Below, one piece after another: positions 34,833-43,544 of a stretch of 64,000 nucleotides of DNA. A model generated the notes under the pieces. It did no database searches and was not told where the DNA came from. It was given only the letters and a program-made list of their open reading frames with translations. The DNA is taken from NCBI GenBank assembly GCA_026014745.1, contig JAOZHS010000001.1, positions 930,001 to 994,000 on the forward strand. Reading direction: 5' to 3'. The stretch's first letter is position 1. Each line of letters begins with the position of its first letter. The DNA is from Candidatus Bathyarchaeota archaeon. Its GTDB lineage: Archaea; Thermoproteota; Bathyarchaeia; Bathyarchaeales; Bathycorpusculaceae. A program made the translations under genes and the position numbers.

Positions 34833-35711
34833 TTATTCTCCCTTTTCCCCAAATATTCCATTTGGTCTAATTACCAAAACCACAATCAGCAATGCAAAGG
34901 CAACAGCGCTTCCCCAGATACCGCCGAAGAACAATGTGGCTAACTGTTCCGTGATGCCGTAGAGTAATCCGCCGACGATGGCGCCTTTGATGCTTCCTAA
35001 ACCGCCCATAATGATGATTGCAAACGCGATGATGGTGGGCATGGCGCCAACCTGATAGTCAAAGGAGAAGATGATTCCGTAAAGTCCGCCTGCGACGGCT
35101 GCGAGTGCAGCGCCGATGGCAAAGGTGAACATGTAGATTTTTTCTACGTTTATGCCCATGAGCATGGCGGTGGTGTTTCTTTGGCTGGTAGCTCGCATGG
35201 CTAAACCGATTTTTGTTTTCTGCATCAGCAACCCAAATGCTGCTAACGTAGCAATTACCACTACAACCGCAACTACGCGGTCGTAGGTTATGGATATGTT
35301 TGGTAAGTTGACGCTTAGTCCATAGAAGGGGCTGACAACCTGTTTGGAGTTGGCGCTCCATAGAAGCATGGCGACGTTTTCAAAAATGTAAATCAATCCT
35401 AAACTCACAAATATCTCGTTAAGTTTGTCAGTGCCTAAAACCCGTCGGAAAGTGAACCTTTCTACCCCAACCCCTAAAATAGCCACTGCCAGCATCGATA
35501 TCAAAATCGCCACATACGCGTTGACGCCTAAAGAAACAGAGATGGTCCACGTTAAGAACGCGCCAATCATAAGTAACTGTCCGTGGGCGAAATTAACAAG
35601 TTTCATGACGCCGAAAATTATGTTGAGTCCAGTCGCCAAAAGAATATAGACGCAGCCAATGGCGACACCCCACACTAACGTTAACAGTATTGTCGGTGCC
35701 GTGATGTCCAT
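34833..35711 (-). CDS. livH: Branched-chain amino acid ABC transporter permease LivH
   Basis: 292 aa with about eight helices. LATGLNIIFGVMKLVNFAHGQLLMIGAF near the N-terminus and RATSQRNTTAMLMGINVEKIYMFTFAIGAALAAVAGGLYG are LivH hallmarks. I set the start at ATG 35711 because a GAGGAG SD lies upstream within the longer open frame (which runs to a GTG at 35753). Part of the same cluster as the other Liv subunits. Confidence 0.93.
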   Translation of the reverse strand: MDITAPTILLTLVWGVAIGCVYILLATGLNIIFGVMKLVNFAHGQLLMIGAFLTWTISVSLGVNAYVAILISMLAVAILGVGVERFTFRRVLGTDKLNEIFVSLGLIYIFENVAMLLWSANSKQVVSPFYGLSVNLPNISITYDRVVAVVVVIATLAAFGLLMQKTKIGLAMRATSQRNTTAMLMGINVEKIYMFTFAIGAALAAVAGGLYGIIFSFDYQVGAMPTIIAFAIIIMGGLGSIKGAIVGGLLYGITEQLATLFFGGIWGSAVAFALLIVVLVIRPNGIFGEKGE

Positions 35712-35817
35712 TACTAGTTTTTTCTCCTCTCGTTTAAGCGGCGCAGTTGACACTAATTCACATGTTAACTATTTAAAATGTGCGAGAAATAAAAGAAAAG
35801 AGAGAGTGAATAACTCA

Positions 35818-37185
35818 CTACTGACCGGCTTGGTAACCGTCTGGCAGAACAAAGTCTGTCTGCTTGAGGTTACTTGCGCCTGATGGAGCCCAAACAATCT
35901 GCGATTTCAACTGGCTGGTAGATGAGTCATATTGAAGTTGCTCTATGAAGGTTATCGGGTCGATTTCGTGGTAGTTTACGCCTGTGCTGAATTGTATTTT
36001 GCCGGTGGTTGTTTGGATAAGCATCTGGGCCATGTCGGTGTTTTCTATGGCTGTCCGCACTGCAACTTTGTCAATTGTTCCTGCACGTTCGATGGCGTCT
36101 TTAGCGATGTAGAATGCGTCATAGGTGTCTGCACCCATCATACCCGGCATCACACCGTAGAGTTCGTTGAACTTTTCAGAGTAAGTTCCTACTATGGTGG
36201 AATACGAGGGTGACATGAAGGGGTCAAGTTTTGATTCCATCAGTTGTCCGTCGCCGACGCTTCCCAGAAGGTCATAGAATGCAGGGTCTTGGTTGTTTTC
36301 AACCACAATATAGACTGTCTTTAAGCCCACATCGTTCCATCCCTGTTTGATTATGAGGGGTGAGCGGTCGGGGTTGTCAACTACGAACACTGCATCAGGA
36401 TGCGTTGAAGCAACTGCGGTGAGGTCGGTTTGGAAGTTCTGAGTTGATGTGTCATAGCTTCGGTCTGATACCAGCGTTATTGGCAGGTTTTCTTGCTGTA
36501 TCCAATATTTGGTGGCTTCGGCAACACCCTTACCAAAGGCGTCATTTCGGTACAAAAGCGCTAAGCTGAAGTTACGGTCGGGGGCAACCATGGGCTTCAT
36601 TTCGTTAGCGAAAAAGTCCACAACGGTTTTGCTGTAGTGATAGGTGGTGGTGCAGTAGTGGAATATGTAACTCATACCTTCCTCATCGGTGACTCTGTCA
36701 GAGGAGTCTGCTGGGAGGCCGCCGTAGTTGCCTTGAGGTCCTCTGCGGGTAACCAACTGGTTGGATGCGCCGGTGATTATGTAGGGCACTTTGTTGTCGA
36801 TGGCTATTTTTTCGTTTGCTAATGTGCCTGCGCTGCCGTATCCGCCGATGAGCAAGTCTACTTGGTCGGTTTCAACTGCTCTGGTGACGGGCGTGACAGC
36901 GTTAGTTGGAGCGTCATTTTGTGTATCCGCGATTACTAAGGTAAAGTTGACTCTAGTGTTCCATTCTGAGACATAGACGCCGCCGGCATTGTTGATTTCA
37001 TCTATCGCCATGTTAGCTGCACGTTCCATGTCTTGTCCGATGGGGGAACCGGAAATGGGGGCAACTAAGCCGACTTTGATGTTTCTTGCTTCTGCCGAGG
37101 GAGCTTTCGGTACAAATTGCCAAGCTGCGAAGGCTGCAACGACTATTATAACTACTACTATCAGGGCTAAGATTTTCTTTTGCAA
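35818..37185 (-). CDS. livJ: Branched-chain amino acid-type ABC transporter substrate-binding protein LivJ
   Basis: 455 aa. N-terminal membrane anchor (ILALIVVVIIVVAAFAAW), then the two-lobed type I periplasmic-binding fold: IKVGLVAPISGSPIGQDMERAANMAIDEINNAGG, DLLIGGYGSAGTLANEKIAIDNKVPYI, and GMMGADTYDAFYIAKDAIERAG. The start is TTG at 37185, eight bases after AGAGGATG; the open frame reaches 37269 but that part overlaps iorB and lacks a signal. It captures the substrate outside the cell. The ligand could be leucine-type or aromatic amino acids, or aryl acids. Confidence 0.92.
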   Translation of the reverse strand: MQKKILALIVVVIIVVAAFAAWQFVPKAPSAEARNIKVGLVAPISGSPIGQDMERAANMAIDEINNAGGVYVSEWNTRVNFTLVIADTQNDAPTNAVTPVTRAVETDQVDLLIGGYGSAGTLANEKIAIDNKVPYIITGASNQLVTRRGPQGNYGGLPADSSDRVTDEEGMSYIFHYCTTTYHYSKTVVDFFANEMKPMVAPDRNFSLALLYRNDAFGKGVAEATKYWIQQENLPITLVSDRSYDTSTQNFQTDLTAVASTHPDAVFVVDNPDRSPLIIKQGWNDVGLKTVYIVVENNQDPAFYDLLGSVGDGQLMESKLDPFMSPSYSTIVGTYSEKFNELYGVMPGMMGADTYDAFYIAKDAIERAGTIDKVAVRTAIENTDMAQMLIQTTTGKIQFSTGVNYHEIDPITFIEQLQYDSSTSQLKSQIVWAPSGASNLKQTDFVLPDGYQAGQ

Positions 37186-37240
37186 TTTTTCATCCTCTTT
37201 CTTTGTGTCTTTGCTATATCCGCAAAAAATGTTTATAAAA

Positions 37241-37828
37241 TTAACTCTTAAGCACGCTTTGCCGGCCAAGCTGGAACGCTTTAAGGTTGAGGCTGATGTA
37301 TTTTTCCTTAAGTTTGCCTGCTATGGCTTGCTCAAACGATTTTACCTTCACTGGAATTTCTGGCAAAGCCGACAACGCCCCCAAAAGAACCGTGTTAACA
37401 ACCAACGTGTTGCCAAGAGATTTGGCGATGCCTATGCCGTCTACTTCATGAACCAGTGCCTTTTCATTTAGCAACGTTAGCAGTTCCTGTTTGCTTTTGG
37501 GTTTTACACCTCGGGGCAAACAGCTGGGCTGAATAAGCTTCTCGTTAACGATGACTGTGCCGCCGTTCTTTAGCATAGGCAGAGAACGGGTGGTCTCTAA
37601 GATTTCGAATCCCACAATTGCATCGGCTTTTCCTGTTTCAATCAGGGGTGACTCGACTTTTTCGCCAATTCGAGCAAACGCCACGATGGATCCTCCTCTT
37701 TGAGCCATACCGTGAATTTCAGCTTTAGCCACATCAAACCCCTCAAGCATAGCCGCTTCACAGTAGATATCACTCAACACTACAACCCCTTGACCTCCAA
37801 CTCCGCTAAAGACTAAATCTAGCTTCAC
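37241..37828 (-). CDS. iorB: Indolepyruvate:ferredoxin oxidoreductase, beta (gamma-domain) subunit
   Basis: 195 aa. FSGVGGQGVVVLSDIYCEAAMLEGFDVAKAEIHGMAQRGGSIVAFARIG is the conserved core of IorB, the subunit that forms the CoA-binding and pyruvate-oxidoreductase gamma-type domain. With IorA it oxidatively decarboxylates arylpyruvates (from Trp, Phe, Tyr) to aryl-acetyl-CoA with reduction of ferredoxin. Its ATG overlaps the iorA stop by four bases, so the two are translationally coupled. Standard length. Confidence 0.95.
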   Translation of the reverse strand: MKLDLVFSGVGGQGVVVLSDIYCEAAMLEGFDVAKAEIHGMAQRGGSIVAFARIGEKVESPLIETGKADAIVGFEILETTRSLPMLKNGGTVIVNEKLIQPSCLPRGVKPKSKQELLTLLNEKALVHEVDGIGIAKSLGNTLVVNTVLLGALSALPEIPVKVKSFEQAIAGKLKEKYISLNLKAFQLGRQSVLKS

Positions 37829-40017
37829 TGGTCTTTCCTCCCGATTGCGTCATATGGACACACAGCTTCGCATACTCCGCATCCCGCGCAAAGTGTGGTG
37901 TCAATTTCTGCTTTTCCATCCTTTTGTGAAATGGCTGGGCAACCGAAGGATTTTGTGCAGACTTCACAGCCGCTGCAATCCGTCTGGACTTCTCGTGGCT
38001 TACCCCGCTCGATTAGTAGGGGGCACGGACGCTTAGAAATCAGCACGGCTGGTCCTTGGTAATCGATGATTTCTCTTAGCGCTGCGGTTGTGGTTTTTAT
38101 GTCATAGGGGTCTACTGTGATGACTTTTTCTACGCCTACAGCGCGGGCGATGTCCTCTATGTTTATTATTTTTGTTTCTGTGCCAGTCACGGTTTTTCCT
38201 GAACCCGGTGTTGGTTGGTGCCCCGTCATAGCTACAACCGTGTTGTCGAGGACGACTACGCAGACGTTGGCTTTGTTGTAGACGATGTTTAGCAACCCTG
38301 GCATTCCTCCATGGAAGAAGGTTGAGTCGCCAATAACTGAGAAAACTTTGTCCCTCACGCCGGCGTGGACCATTCCTGCCGCCTGCGAGATTCCTGCGCC
38401 CATGCACAGGCAGCTTTGAACCGCGGTGACTGGAGGCAATACGCCTAGCGTGTAGCAGCCGATGTCGCCTGTAACGATTTTGTCATCTGATTTCGGCTTT
38501 AAGCTAAGTGCGCTCTCTGGGCAGGCTGGGATGCATTTGGGGTCGCCTCCGCATACATCGCAGATAAGCGGTTTATGAGTTGTGGGATGTAGTGTTAATG
38601 CGCCGTACTGGCATGCTTCTACGCACCAGTTGCAGCCTTTGCATTTGGCTTCGTCAACTTTGATTGTGCCCGTCTGCTTGGACTGTGAGAGGGCTTCTTC
38701 GGGGCAGGCGGCGACGCAGGGCGCGTTTTGGCATGATTTGCATGTTACTGCGGTATTGTTTATCAGGTTCACTCGTACCGTGCGTATCCTTGATTTGTGA
38801 GGGTTAAATGCGCCCTCTTTTTCAAAGGAGCAGGCGTATTCACAGATTTCGCAGCCTACGCATTTTTGGTCGTCGCATTGTATTGACTGGTTAACCATGT
38901 TTAGGGCATAGTAGAATGCTCTGTGTGGGCATCCTGGGCATAGCGCTGGGGGGCGAGGGGGTAAATCGATTTTTTGGGGCGTTTCGGGTTTATCGGTTAA
39001 TTCCAGTTTGGCGAAGGCTGCTCTGACTAAGTCAGGGGTTAACTCGCCTATCTCCTCTAAACCTAACTCTGCTTTGCCTATTACGTCGAGTTTTAGGCGC
39101 AGCAGGTTTTCTTCTATGTAGGGTCTGAGTTCTTCGATTACTATAAGTTTCTTGACTTTGGATGCGAACGTTTTGATGAGGTCCGCGGGGAAGGGGTGGA
39201 CGAAGCCCAGTTTGAGCCACGAGAACTTTTTGGTGTCTAAAACAGAGCGAGCATAATAGTAGCCGACTCCACTGCCCACGATGCCTATCTCGCAGTTATT
39301 CTCTTCCATTATGTTAAACTGAGAAGTCTCGGCAAGCTTTTTTGCCTCTACTAATTTGCCTTCCAGAACTCTGTGTTGGCGGATGGCATTCGATGGAACC
39401 ATGACCCATTTGGAGCCTTTCTTGTCAAAGTCAGCTTTTCTGCAGAGCTTTTGTATGTGACCCAGCTTCACGCGTGCTTTGCCGTGGGCAACTCGGGTTG
39501 TTAGTCGCAGGATGATGGGGAGGTGTAGTCGTTCGCTGATTTCGTAGGCTTCCCTGGCCATGTCCAGTGCTTCTTGTGGACTGCCAGCGTCAAGCAGTGG
39601 CAGTTTGGAGTGGATGGCGAAGTAGCGGGTGTCTTGTTCGTTTTGGCTGCTGTGTAAGGCGGGGTCGTCAGCGACTGCTATGACCATTCCGCCTTCGACG
39701 CCCGTGTACGCCAACGTCATCACGGCGTCTGCTGCCACGTTTAGTCCAACATGCTTCATGCTGCTAATGGTGCGTAAACCCGTCATCGAAGCACCAACCG
39801 CGACTTCAACGGCAACGATTTCGTTTATGCTCCATTCTGCGTAGATGTTAAAATCTTTAGAAACTTCAGCAATGGCTTCCAAAATTTCAGTGGAAGGCGT
39901 GCCTGGGTAAGCAGCGGCAACCTTCACGGATGCTTCTACTGCTCCACGTGCAACTGCCTCATCGCCGTTAAGCAAGGCGTAACTGCCAGGCTTATCAGCT
40001 GCAATCTTGGAAGTCAT
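37825..40017 (-). CDS. iorA: Indolepyruvate:ferredoxin oxidoreductase alpha subunit with inserted four-cluster ferredoxin
   Basis: 730 aa, about 100 longer than usual IorA. The pyrimidine-binding domain (about 12-180) begins LLNGDEAVARGAVEASVKVAAAYPGTPSTEI; a transketolase-C-like domain follows (about 240-345). The TPP domain starts with LCPGCPHRAFYYALN (360-373) but is then interrupted by about 135 residues with 16 cysteines (386-396, 426-438, 459-469, 486-499) in the pattern of a HybA/DmsB-type four-cluster ferredoxin; it resumes at TGDIGCYTLG (516-525) and GDSTFFHGGMPGLLN (563-577). The normal C-terminal two-cluster domain is also present (CSGCEVC, CAGCGVCEAVCP). The insert would give about six [4Fe-4S] clusters and may connect to another electron acceptor. 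ATG start with SD GGATG. Confidence 0.93.
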   Translation of the reverse strand: MTSKIAADKPGSYALLNGDEAVARGAVEASVKVAAAYPGTPSTEILEAIAEVSKDFNIYAEWSINEIVAVEVAVGASMTGLRTISSMKHVGLNVAADAVMTLAYTGVEGGMVIAVADDPALHSSQNEQDTRYFAIHSKLPLLDAGSPQEALDMAREAYEISERLHLPIILRLTTRVAHGKARVKLGHIQKLCRKADFDKKGSKWVMVPSNAIRQHRVLEGKLVEAKKLAETSQFNIMEENNCEIGIVGSGVGYYYARSVLDTKKFSWLKLGFVHPFPADLIKTFASKVKKLIVIEELRPYIEENLLRLKLDVIGKAELGLEEIGELTPDLVRAAFAKLELTDKPETPQKIDLPPRPPALCPGCPHRAFYYALNMVNQSIQCDDQKCVGCEICEYACSFEKEGAFNPHKSRIRTVRVNLINNTAVTCKSCQNAPCVAACPEEALSQSKQTGTIKVDEAKCKGCNWCVEACQYGALTLHPTTHKPLICDVCGGDPKCIPACPESALSLKPKSDDKIVTGDIGCYTLGVLPPVTAVQSCLCMGAGISQAAGMVHAGVRDKVFSVIGDSTFFHGGMPGLLNIVYNKANVCVVVLDNTVVAMTGHQPTPGSGKTVTGTETKIINIEDIARAVGVEKVITVDPYDIKTTTAALREIIDYQGPAVLISKRPCPLLIERGKPREVQTDCSGCEVCTKSFGCPAISQKDGKAEIDTTLCAGCGVCEAVCPYDAIGRKDQ

Positions 40018-40027
40018 CGTTCATCCT

Positions 40028-41344
40028 TTACATTTTACCCTTGCGTAAATCCAAAACCCTCTTAGCTTTGCCCTCGGTCCGCGGCAACTCGCCAGGGTTA
40101 ACGATTTCTACATCCGCACTTATTCCAGTAACTATGTGAATACGTTTTTGAATTTCGCCCTTGAGGTGGTTTTTATCAACTGCGGGGTCCTTTGAGGCTT
40201 TGTCGCATAATTCAACTTTAACTGCAAACGTGTCAAGTGCGCCTGGTCGGTCGACCACTATGAGGTATTGAGTGGCTAATTCACTAAAGCACATGACAGC
40301 GTACTCTATTTGTGAAGGGAAAACGTTGACGCCTCTAATGATGAGCATATCATCGCTTCTGCCACTGATGCGCTTCATGCGGGTGTGGGTTCTGCCACAT
40401 TTACATGTTTCAGTAAATAACTTGGATATGTCTCTGGTTCTGTAGCGCAGCATTGGCAAACCCTTCTTGGTGAGGGTCGTGAAGACTAATTCGCCTTCTT
40501 CACCATCAGGCAAAGACTCGCCAGTGTCGGGGTTGATAGTTTCTACAATGAAATGGTCTTCCCAAATATGCAGCCCCGCATGTTCTTCGCATTCGATGGA
40601 GACGCCTGGACCGCAAAGTTCGGTTAAACCGTAAATGTCAAACGCCTTGATGCTCATTTCATGCTCGATGCGCTCGCGGATTTTATCTGACCACGGTTCA
40701 GCGCCGAACATGCCCAGTCTGAGTTTAAGGTCTCTTTTTGGCACGACTCCTTCCTGTGCCATGGTTTCGGCAAGGTAAACAGCGAAGCTAGGCGTGCAGG
40801 AAAGGATGGTGGCGTCTAAATCTTTCATGAGTTTGATTTGCCTCTGAGTCATGCCGCCGCTTGCTGGTATAATTTTTGCACCCACTTTTTGGGCGCCGTA
40901 ATGGAATCCGAAGCCGCCTGTGAATAAGCCGTAGCCGTAGGAGATATGCATGGTGTCTTCGCGTCTGCCGCCGACTGTGTAGATGCAGCGTGCCATAAGT
41001 TCCTGCCATATTTCGAGGTCGCCTTTGGTGTAGGCGCCTACGATTGGGTTGCCTGTGGTTCCGCTGGATGCGTGGATTTCGACGATTTCATTTGATGGAA
41101 CCGTCACCATGCCGAATGGGTAGTTGTCACGTAAATCGCTTTTAACTGTGAAAGGAATTTTCTTGAGGTCGTCAAGAGTTTGGATGTTGCCTGGTTTTAA
41201 GCCGGCTTCATCGAATTTTTTGTGATAAAAACTGCTATGCTCGTAACAATGATGGACTTGTTCTTTGAGTTTTTTCAGTTGATGCTCTTTGATGTTTTGT
41301 CTGGGCATAGTTTCGATTTTTTCGTTCCAGTATTTGCCATCCAT
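40028..41344 (-). CDS. paaK: Phenylacetate-CoA ligase
   Basis: 438 aa, the standard PaaK length. Motifs: IHASSGTTGNPIVGAYTKGD (ATP/AMP P-loop), FDIYGLTELCGPGVSIECEEHAG, MLRYRTRDISKLF and RISGRSDDMLIIRGVNVFPSQIE. It makes aryl-acetyl-CoA from free aryl acetate, ATP and CoA. Within the liv/ior cluster it could either activate imported aryl acids or, with the ADP-forming synthetase, balance the CoA-ester pool. ATG start with GGGG upstream; iorA begins ten bases after its stop. Confidence 0.93.
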   Translation of the reverse strand: MDGKYWNEKIETMPRQNIKEHQLKKLKEQVHHCYEHSSFYHKKFDEAGLKPGNIQTLDDLKKIPFTVKSDLRDNYPFGMVTVPSNEIVEIHASSGTTGNPIVGAYTKGDLEIWQELMARCIYTVGGRREDTMHISYGYGLFTGGFGFHYGAQKVGAKIIPASGGMTQRQIKLMKDLDATILSCTPSFAVYLAETMAQEGVVPKRDLKLRLGMFGAEPWSDKIRERIEHEMSIKAFDIYGLTELCGPGVSIECEEHAGLHIWEDHFIVETINPDTGESLPDGEEGELVFTTLTKKGLPMLRYRTRDISKLFTETCKCGRTHTRMKRISGRSDDMLIIRGVNVFPSQIEYAVMCFSELATQYLIVVDRPGALDTFAVKVELCDKASKDPAVDKNHLKGEIQKRIHIVTGISADVEIVNPGELPRTEGKAKRVLDLRKGKM

Positions 41345-41366
41345 GCTTATTTTGCCCCTCTCTGGC

Positions 41367-42071
41367 TTATAGGCCTAGATACACTTCTTTTATGTGACTA
41401 TTAGATAAAAGTTCCCTACTCTTTCCTTCCAATATTATCTTTCCTTCTTCAAGAACATAGCCGCGGGTTGCCACGTTTAAGCTGTCATGGATGTTCTGTT
41501 CCACCAAAAGCACCGTTACGCCTTCCTCGTTTATGGTGCGGACAGTGTCAAGGACTTTTTCAACGATAATCGGCGCCAACCCCAAAGAGGGTTCATCCAA
41601 AATTAGCAGTTGCGGATTAGACATTAAACTGCGGCATATAACCAGCATCTGTTGCTCACCGCCGCTGAGTGTCTGCGCCGCTGCTTTCTCTTTCTTTTTG
41701 AGCACGGGGAAGATTTCGAGAACTTTCTCTTTGGTTTCTTTAACTTTCACCTTGTCTTTGATGGCGTAAGCGCCTAGTAAGAGGTTTTCTTCCACGGTCA
41801 TGCGGGGAAAGATTTCTCTACCCTCGGGAATCATGGTGACGCCTTTTTTGACGATTTGATGCGTGGGTAAACCCGAGATGTTTTCTCCTTTGAATTTGAC
41901 TGTGCCCGTTTGGGGTTTTAAGAAGCCCATGATTGCTTTAACCAAAGTGGTTTTGCCGGCGCCGTTGGGTCCGATGATGCTGACTATTTCTTTTTCTTCT
42001 ACCTTAAAGTTGACGTCGCGCAGAATCTGAACCATGCCATAAGCTGCGGATAAATTCTCAATTTCCAACAT
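41367..42071 (-). CDS. livF: Branched-chain amino acid ABC transporter ATPase LivF
   Basis: 234 aa ATPase. Walker A IIGPNGAGKTTL, Q-loop region, signature LSGGEQQML, Walker B LLILDEPSLGLAP and the LivF-specific IPEGREIFPRMTVEENLLLGAY. It energises the LivHM permease with LivG. ATG start directly after the livG stop. Confidence 0.95.
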   Translation of the reverse strand: MLEIENLSAAYGMVQILRDVNFKVEEKEIVSIIGPNGAGKTTLVKAIMGFLKPQTGTVKFKGENISGLPTHQIVKKGVTMIPEGREIFPRMTVEENLLLGAYAIKDKVKVKETKEKVLEIFPVLKKKEKAAAQTLSGGEQQMLVICRSLMSNPQLLILDEPSLGLAPIIVEKVLDTVRTINEEGVTVLLVEQNIHDSLNVATRGYVLEEGKIILEGKSRELLSNSHIKEVYLGL

Positions 42072-42072
42072 T

Positions 42073-42813
42073 TTACTCGTCTTCTCCGAACAAAAACCGT
42101 TTTCCCAAGTAAACGTTCACTACATTCTCGTCTTTGCAGACTTGTTTGGGGGTGCCTTCGCAGATTTTTTCGCCATGATGCAGCACAATCACGCGAGTGC
42201 ATAAACCCATGATGACCCTCATGACGTGTTCTACCATAAGGACCGTGACGCCTTGCTTGTTGATTTGTTTGATCAGCGCGATTGCTTGGTCGCATTCCCT
42301 AGGCGTCAACCCCGTGAGCAACTCGTCTAGCAAAAGCAGCTTAGGGCTGGTTGCCAAAGCTTTAGCTAACTGAATGCGCCGCAATTCGACTACGTTTAGG
42401 TTTTTTGCAGTGACATCAAACTTTTCGCTTTCTAAACCCACAAACTCTAGTAGTTCCCTTGCTCGCAGCACGGCGTCTTTTTTGTCAACAGATTTCTTCT
42501 CATTAAAGAGTACACTGGTTAACACGTTTTGTTCAGCGGTCATTTCAGGAAAGGATTGGACTGTTTGAGCAGTTTTGGTGACGCCTTTGGCGCAGATTTT
42601 GAAGGGCGGCAATTTGGAGATTTCTTCGTTTAAGAAGAGGATTTGTCCCGAATCTGGTTTGTAGACGCCGCTTATGAGGTTTAGTAATGTGGATTTGCCT
42701 GACCCGTTGGGTCCAACTAACCCAGCGATTTCACCGCTGTTTATGGTTAAGTTTACGTTTTTTAGGGCTTGAAGTCCACCAAAGCGTTTAGAGACTTCGA
42801 CGCAATTGAGCAA
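42073..42813 (-). CDS. livG: Branched-chain amino acid ABC transporter ATPase LivG
   Basis: 246 aa. Walker A LVGPNGSGKSTLLNLISG and the LivG-type GVTKTAQTVQSFPEMTAEQNVL are clear. The signature loop is unusual (LNVVELRRIQLAKAL in place of LSYGQQRRLE) and Walker B reads LLLLDELLTGLTP, a known variant with Leu where Pro is common. First gene of the cluster. I set the start at TTG 42813, nine bases after GGAG, because a TATA-like box at 42854-42861 places transcription start inside the longer open frame (TTG 42840). Confidence 0.92.
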   Translation of the reverse strand: MLNCVEVSKRFGGLQALKNVNLTINSGEIAGLVGPNGSGKSTLLNLISGVYKPDSGQILFLNEEISKLPPFKICAKGVTKTAQTVQSFPEMTAEQNVLTSVLFNEKKSVDKKDAVLRARELLEFVGLESEKFDVTAKNLNVVELRRIQLAKALATSPKLLLLDELLTGLTPRECDQAIALIKQINKQGVTVLMVEHVMRVIMGLCTRVIVLHHGEKICEGTPKQVCKDENVVNVYLGKRFLFGEDE

Positions 42814-42853
42814 AGTTTCCGTCTCCCGAATAGCAAGCAATTATTCAAGTCCA

Positions 42854-42861
42854 CATATAAA
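42854..42861 (-). promoter_or_regulatory. TATA box of the liv-paaK-ior cluster
   Basis: On the minus strand TTTATATG lies about 40 bases before the chosen livG start, with GGAG in between. The nine genes from livG to paaI follow on this strand with overlaps or short gaps (longest about 106 bp, before livH), so this is the best candidate for the main promoter; a further promoter between iorB and livJ or livJ and livH is not excluded. Confidence 0.5.
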
Positions 42862-42935
42862 GGTTGGTAAAAAACAGCGTTTTGATGGTGCATTTTGGTT
42901 AAAGTTAAATATCAATTGGGGTTACTCTGATATGG

Positions 42936-43391
42936 GTGTCCTGTGTGCCTGTCCCTCAAGTCAGTGTATTCCTTGACAATCGACCCGGCTCCCTCTTTGA
43001 AGCCATGTCGCAGCTAGACAAAAACAAAATCAAAATTTATGCGCTTTCCATTGCCGACGCAGGCGAATTCGGCTTAATCCGCCTTATAACTGAAGATCCA
43101 CAAAAAACCGCGAAATTCTTGGAGGCTGCCGATTTCAATCTTGCAAAATCCAAGAAAAACACTGAAGTCACTGCATTATTCGTTTCTAAACAGGACAGTT
43201 TATCTAAAATCACCAAAATTTTATGTGATGGGGGCATAAACATTGAATATGCTTATTCCTCTGCGGTGCATGTGGATGGAAAAGTGGCCTTGATTTTGCG
43301 ACCAAGCAACGTGGAGACCGCTGAGCATCTACTAGCTGATAACGGCGTGGTTGTGTTGTCGCTGGATCAAATTGCCCAGAATTTCCTGTAA
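42936..43391 (+). CDS. Tandem ACT-domain protein
   Basis: 151 aa made of two ACT domains: residues about 6-70 (VSVFLDNRPGSLFEAMSQLDKNKIKIYALSIADAGEFGLIRLI) and about 75-145 (TEVTALFVSKQDSLSKITKILCDGGINIEYAYSSAVHVDGKVALILR). ACT pairs bind amino acids and regulate enzymes or transcription. Next to an amino acid importer and IorAB it is a likely sensor of the transported amino acid. GTG start about 28 bases after a TATA-like TTAAATATC, consistent with a leaderless message; a GTG at 42945 is possible. Divergent from livG. Confidence 0.85.
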   Translation: MSCVPVPQVSVFLDNRPGSLFEAMSQLDKNKIKIYALSIADAGEFGLIRLITEDPQKTAKFLEAADFNLAKSKKNTEVTALFVSKQDSLSKITKILCDGGINIEYAYSSAVHVDGKVALILRPSNVETAEHLLADNGVVVLSLDQIAQNFL

Positions 43392-43499
43392 TTGTTCTGT
43401 CTGTTCTTTGTTCGCCAAGCAGGTAAATCTATATAGCGTGCTTTTAGTCATTAAAATGTGCTTATACGTTAGAAAAATAAGTATTATCGGACAATAAGC

Positions 43500-43512
43500 T
43501 TTAATTTATACA
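43500..43512 (+). promoter_or_regulatory. TATA-like promoter of the acyl-CoA synthetase gene
   Basis: CTTTAATTTATAC is about 35-45 bases before the ATG at 43545, with AGAAGG between, a normal archaeal arrangement. Confidence 0.4.
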
Positions 43513-43544
43513 GATTGCACGACGTAAAAGCAGAAGGTCACAGC

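Noticed and set aside
35059-35361. Arg/His-rich frame inside livH
   Set aside because: Out-of-frame shadow of livH on the same strand; composition is typical of such shadows.
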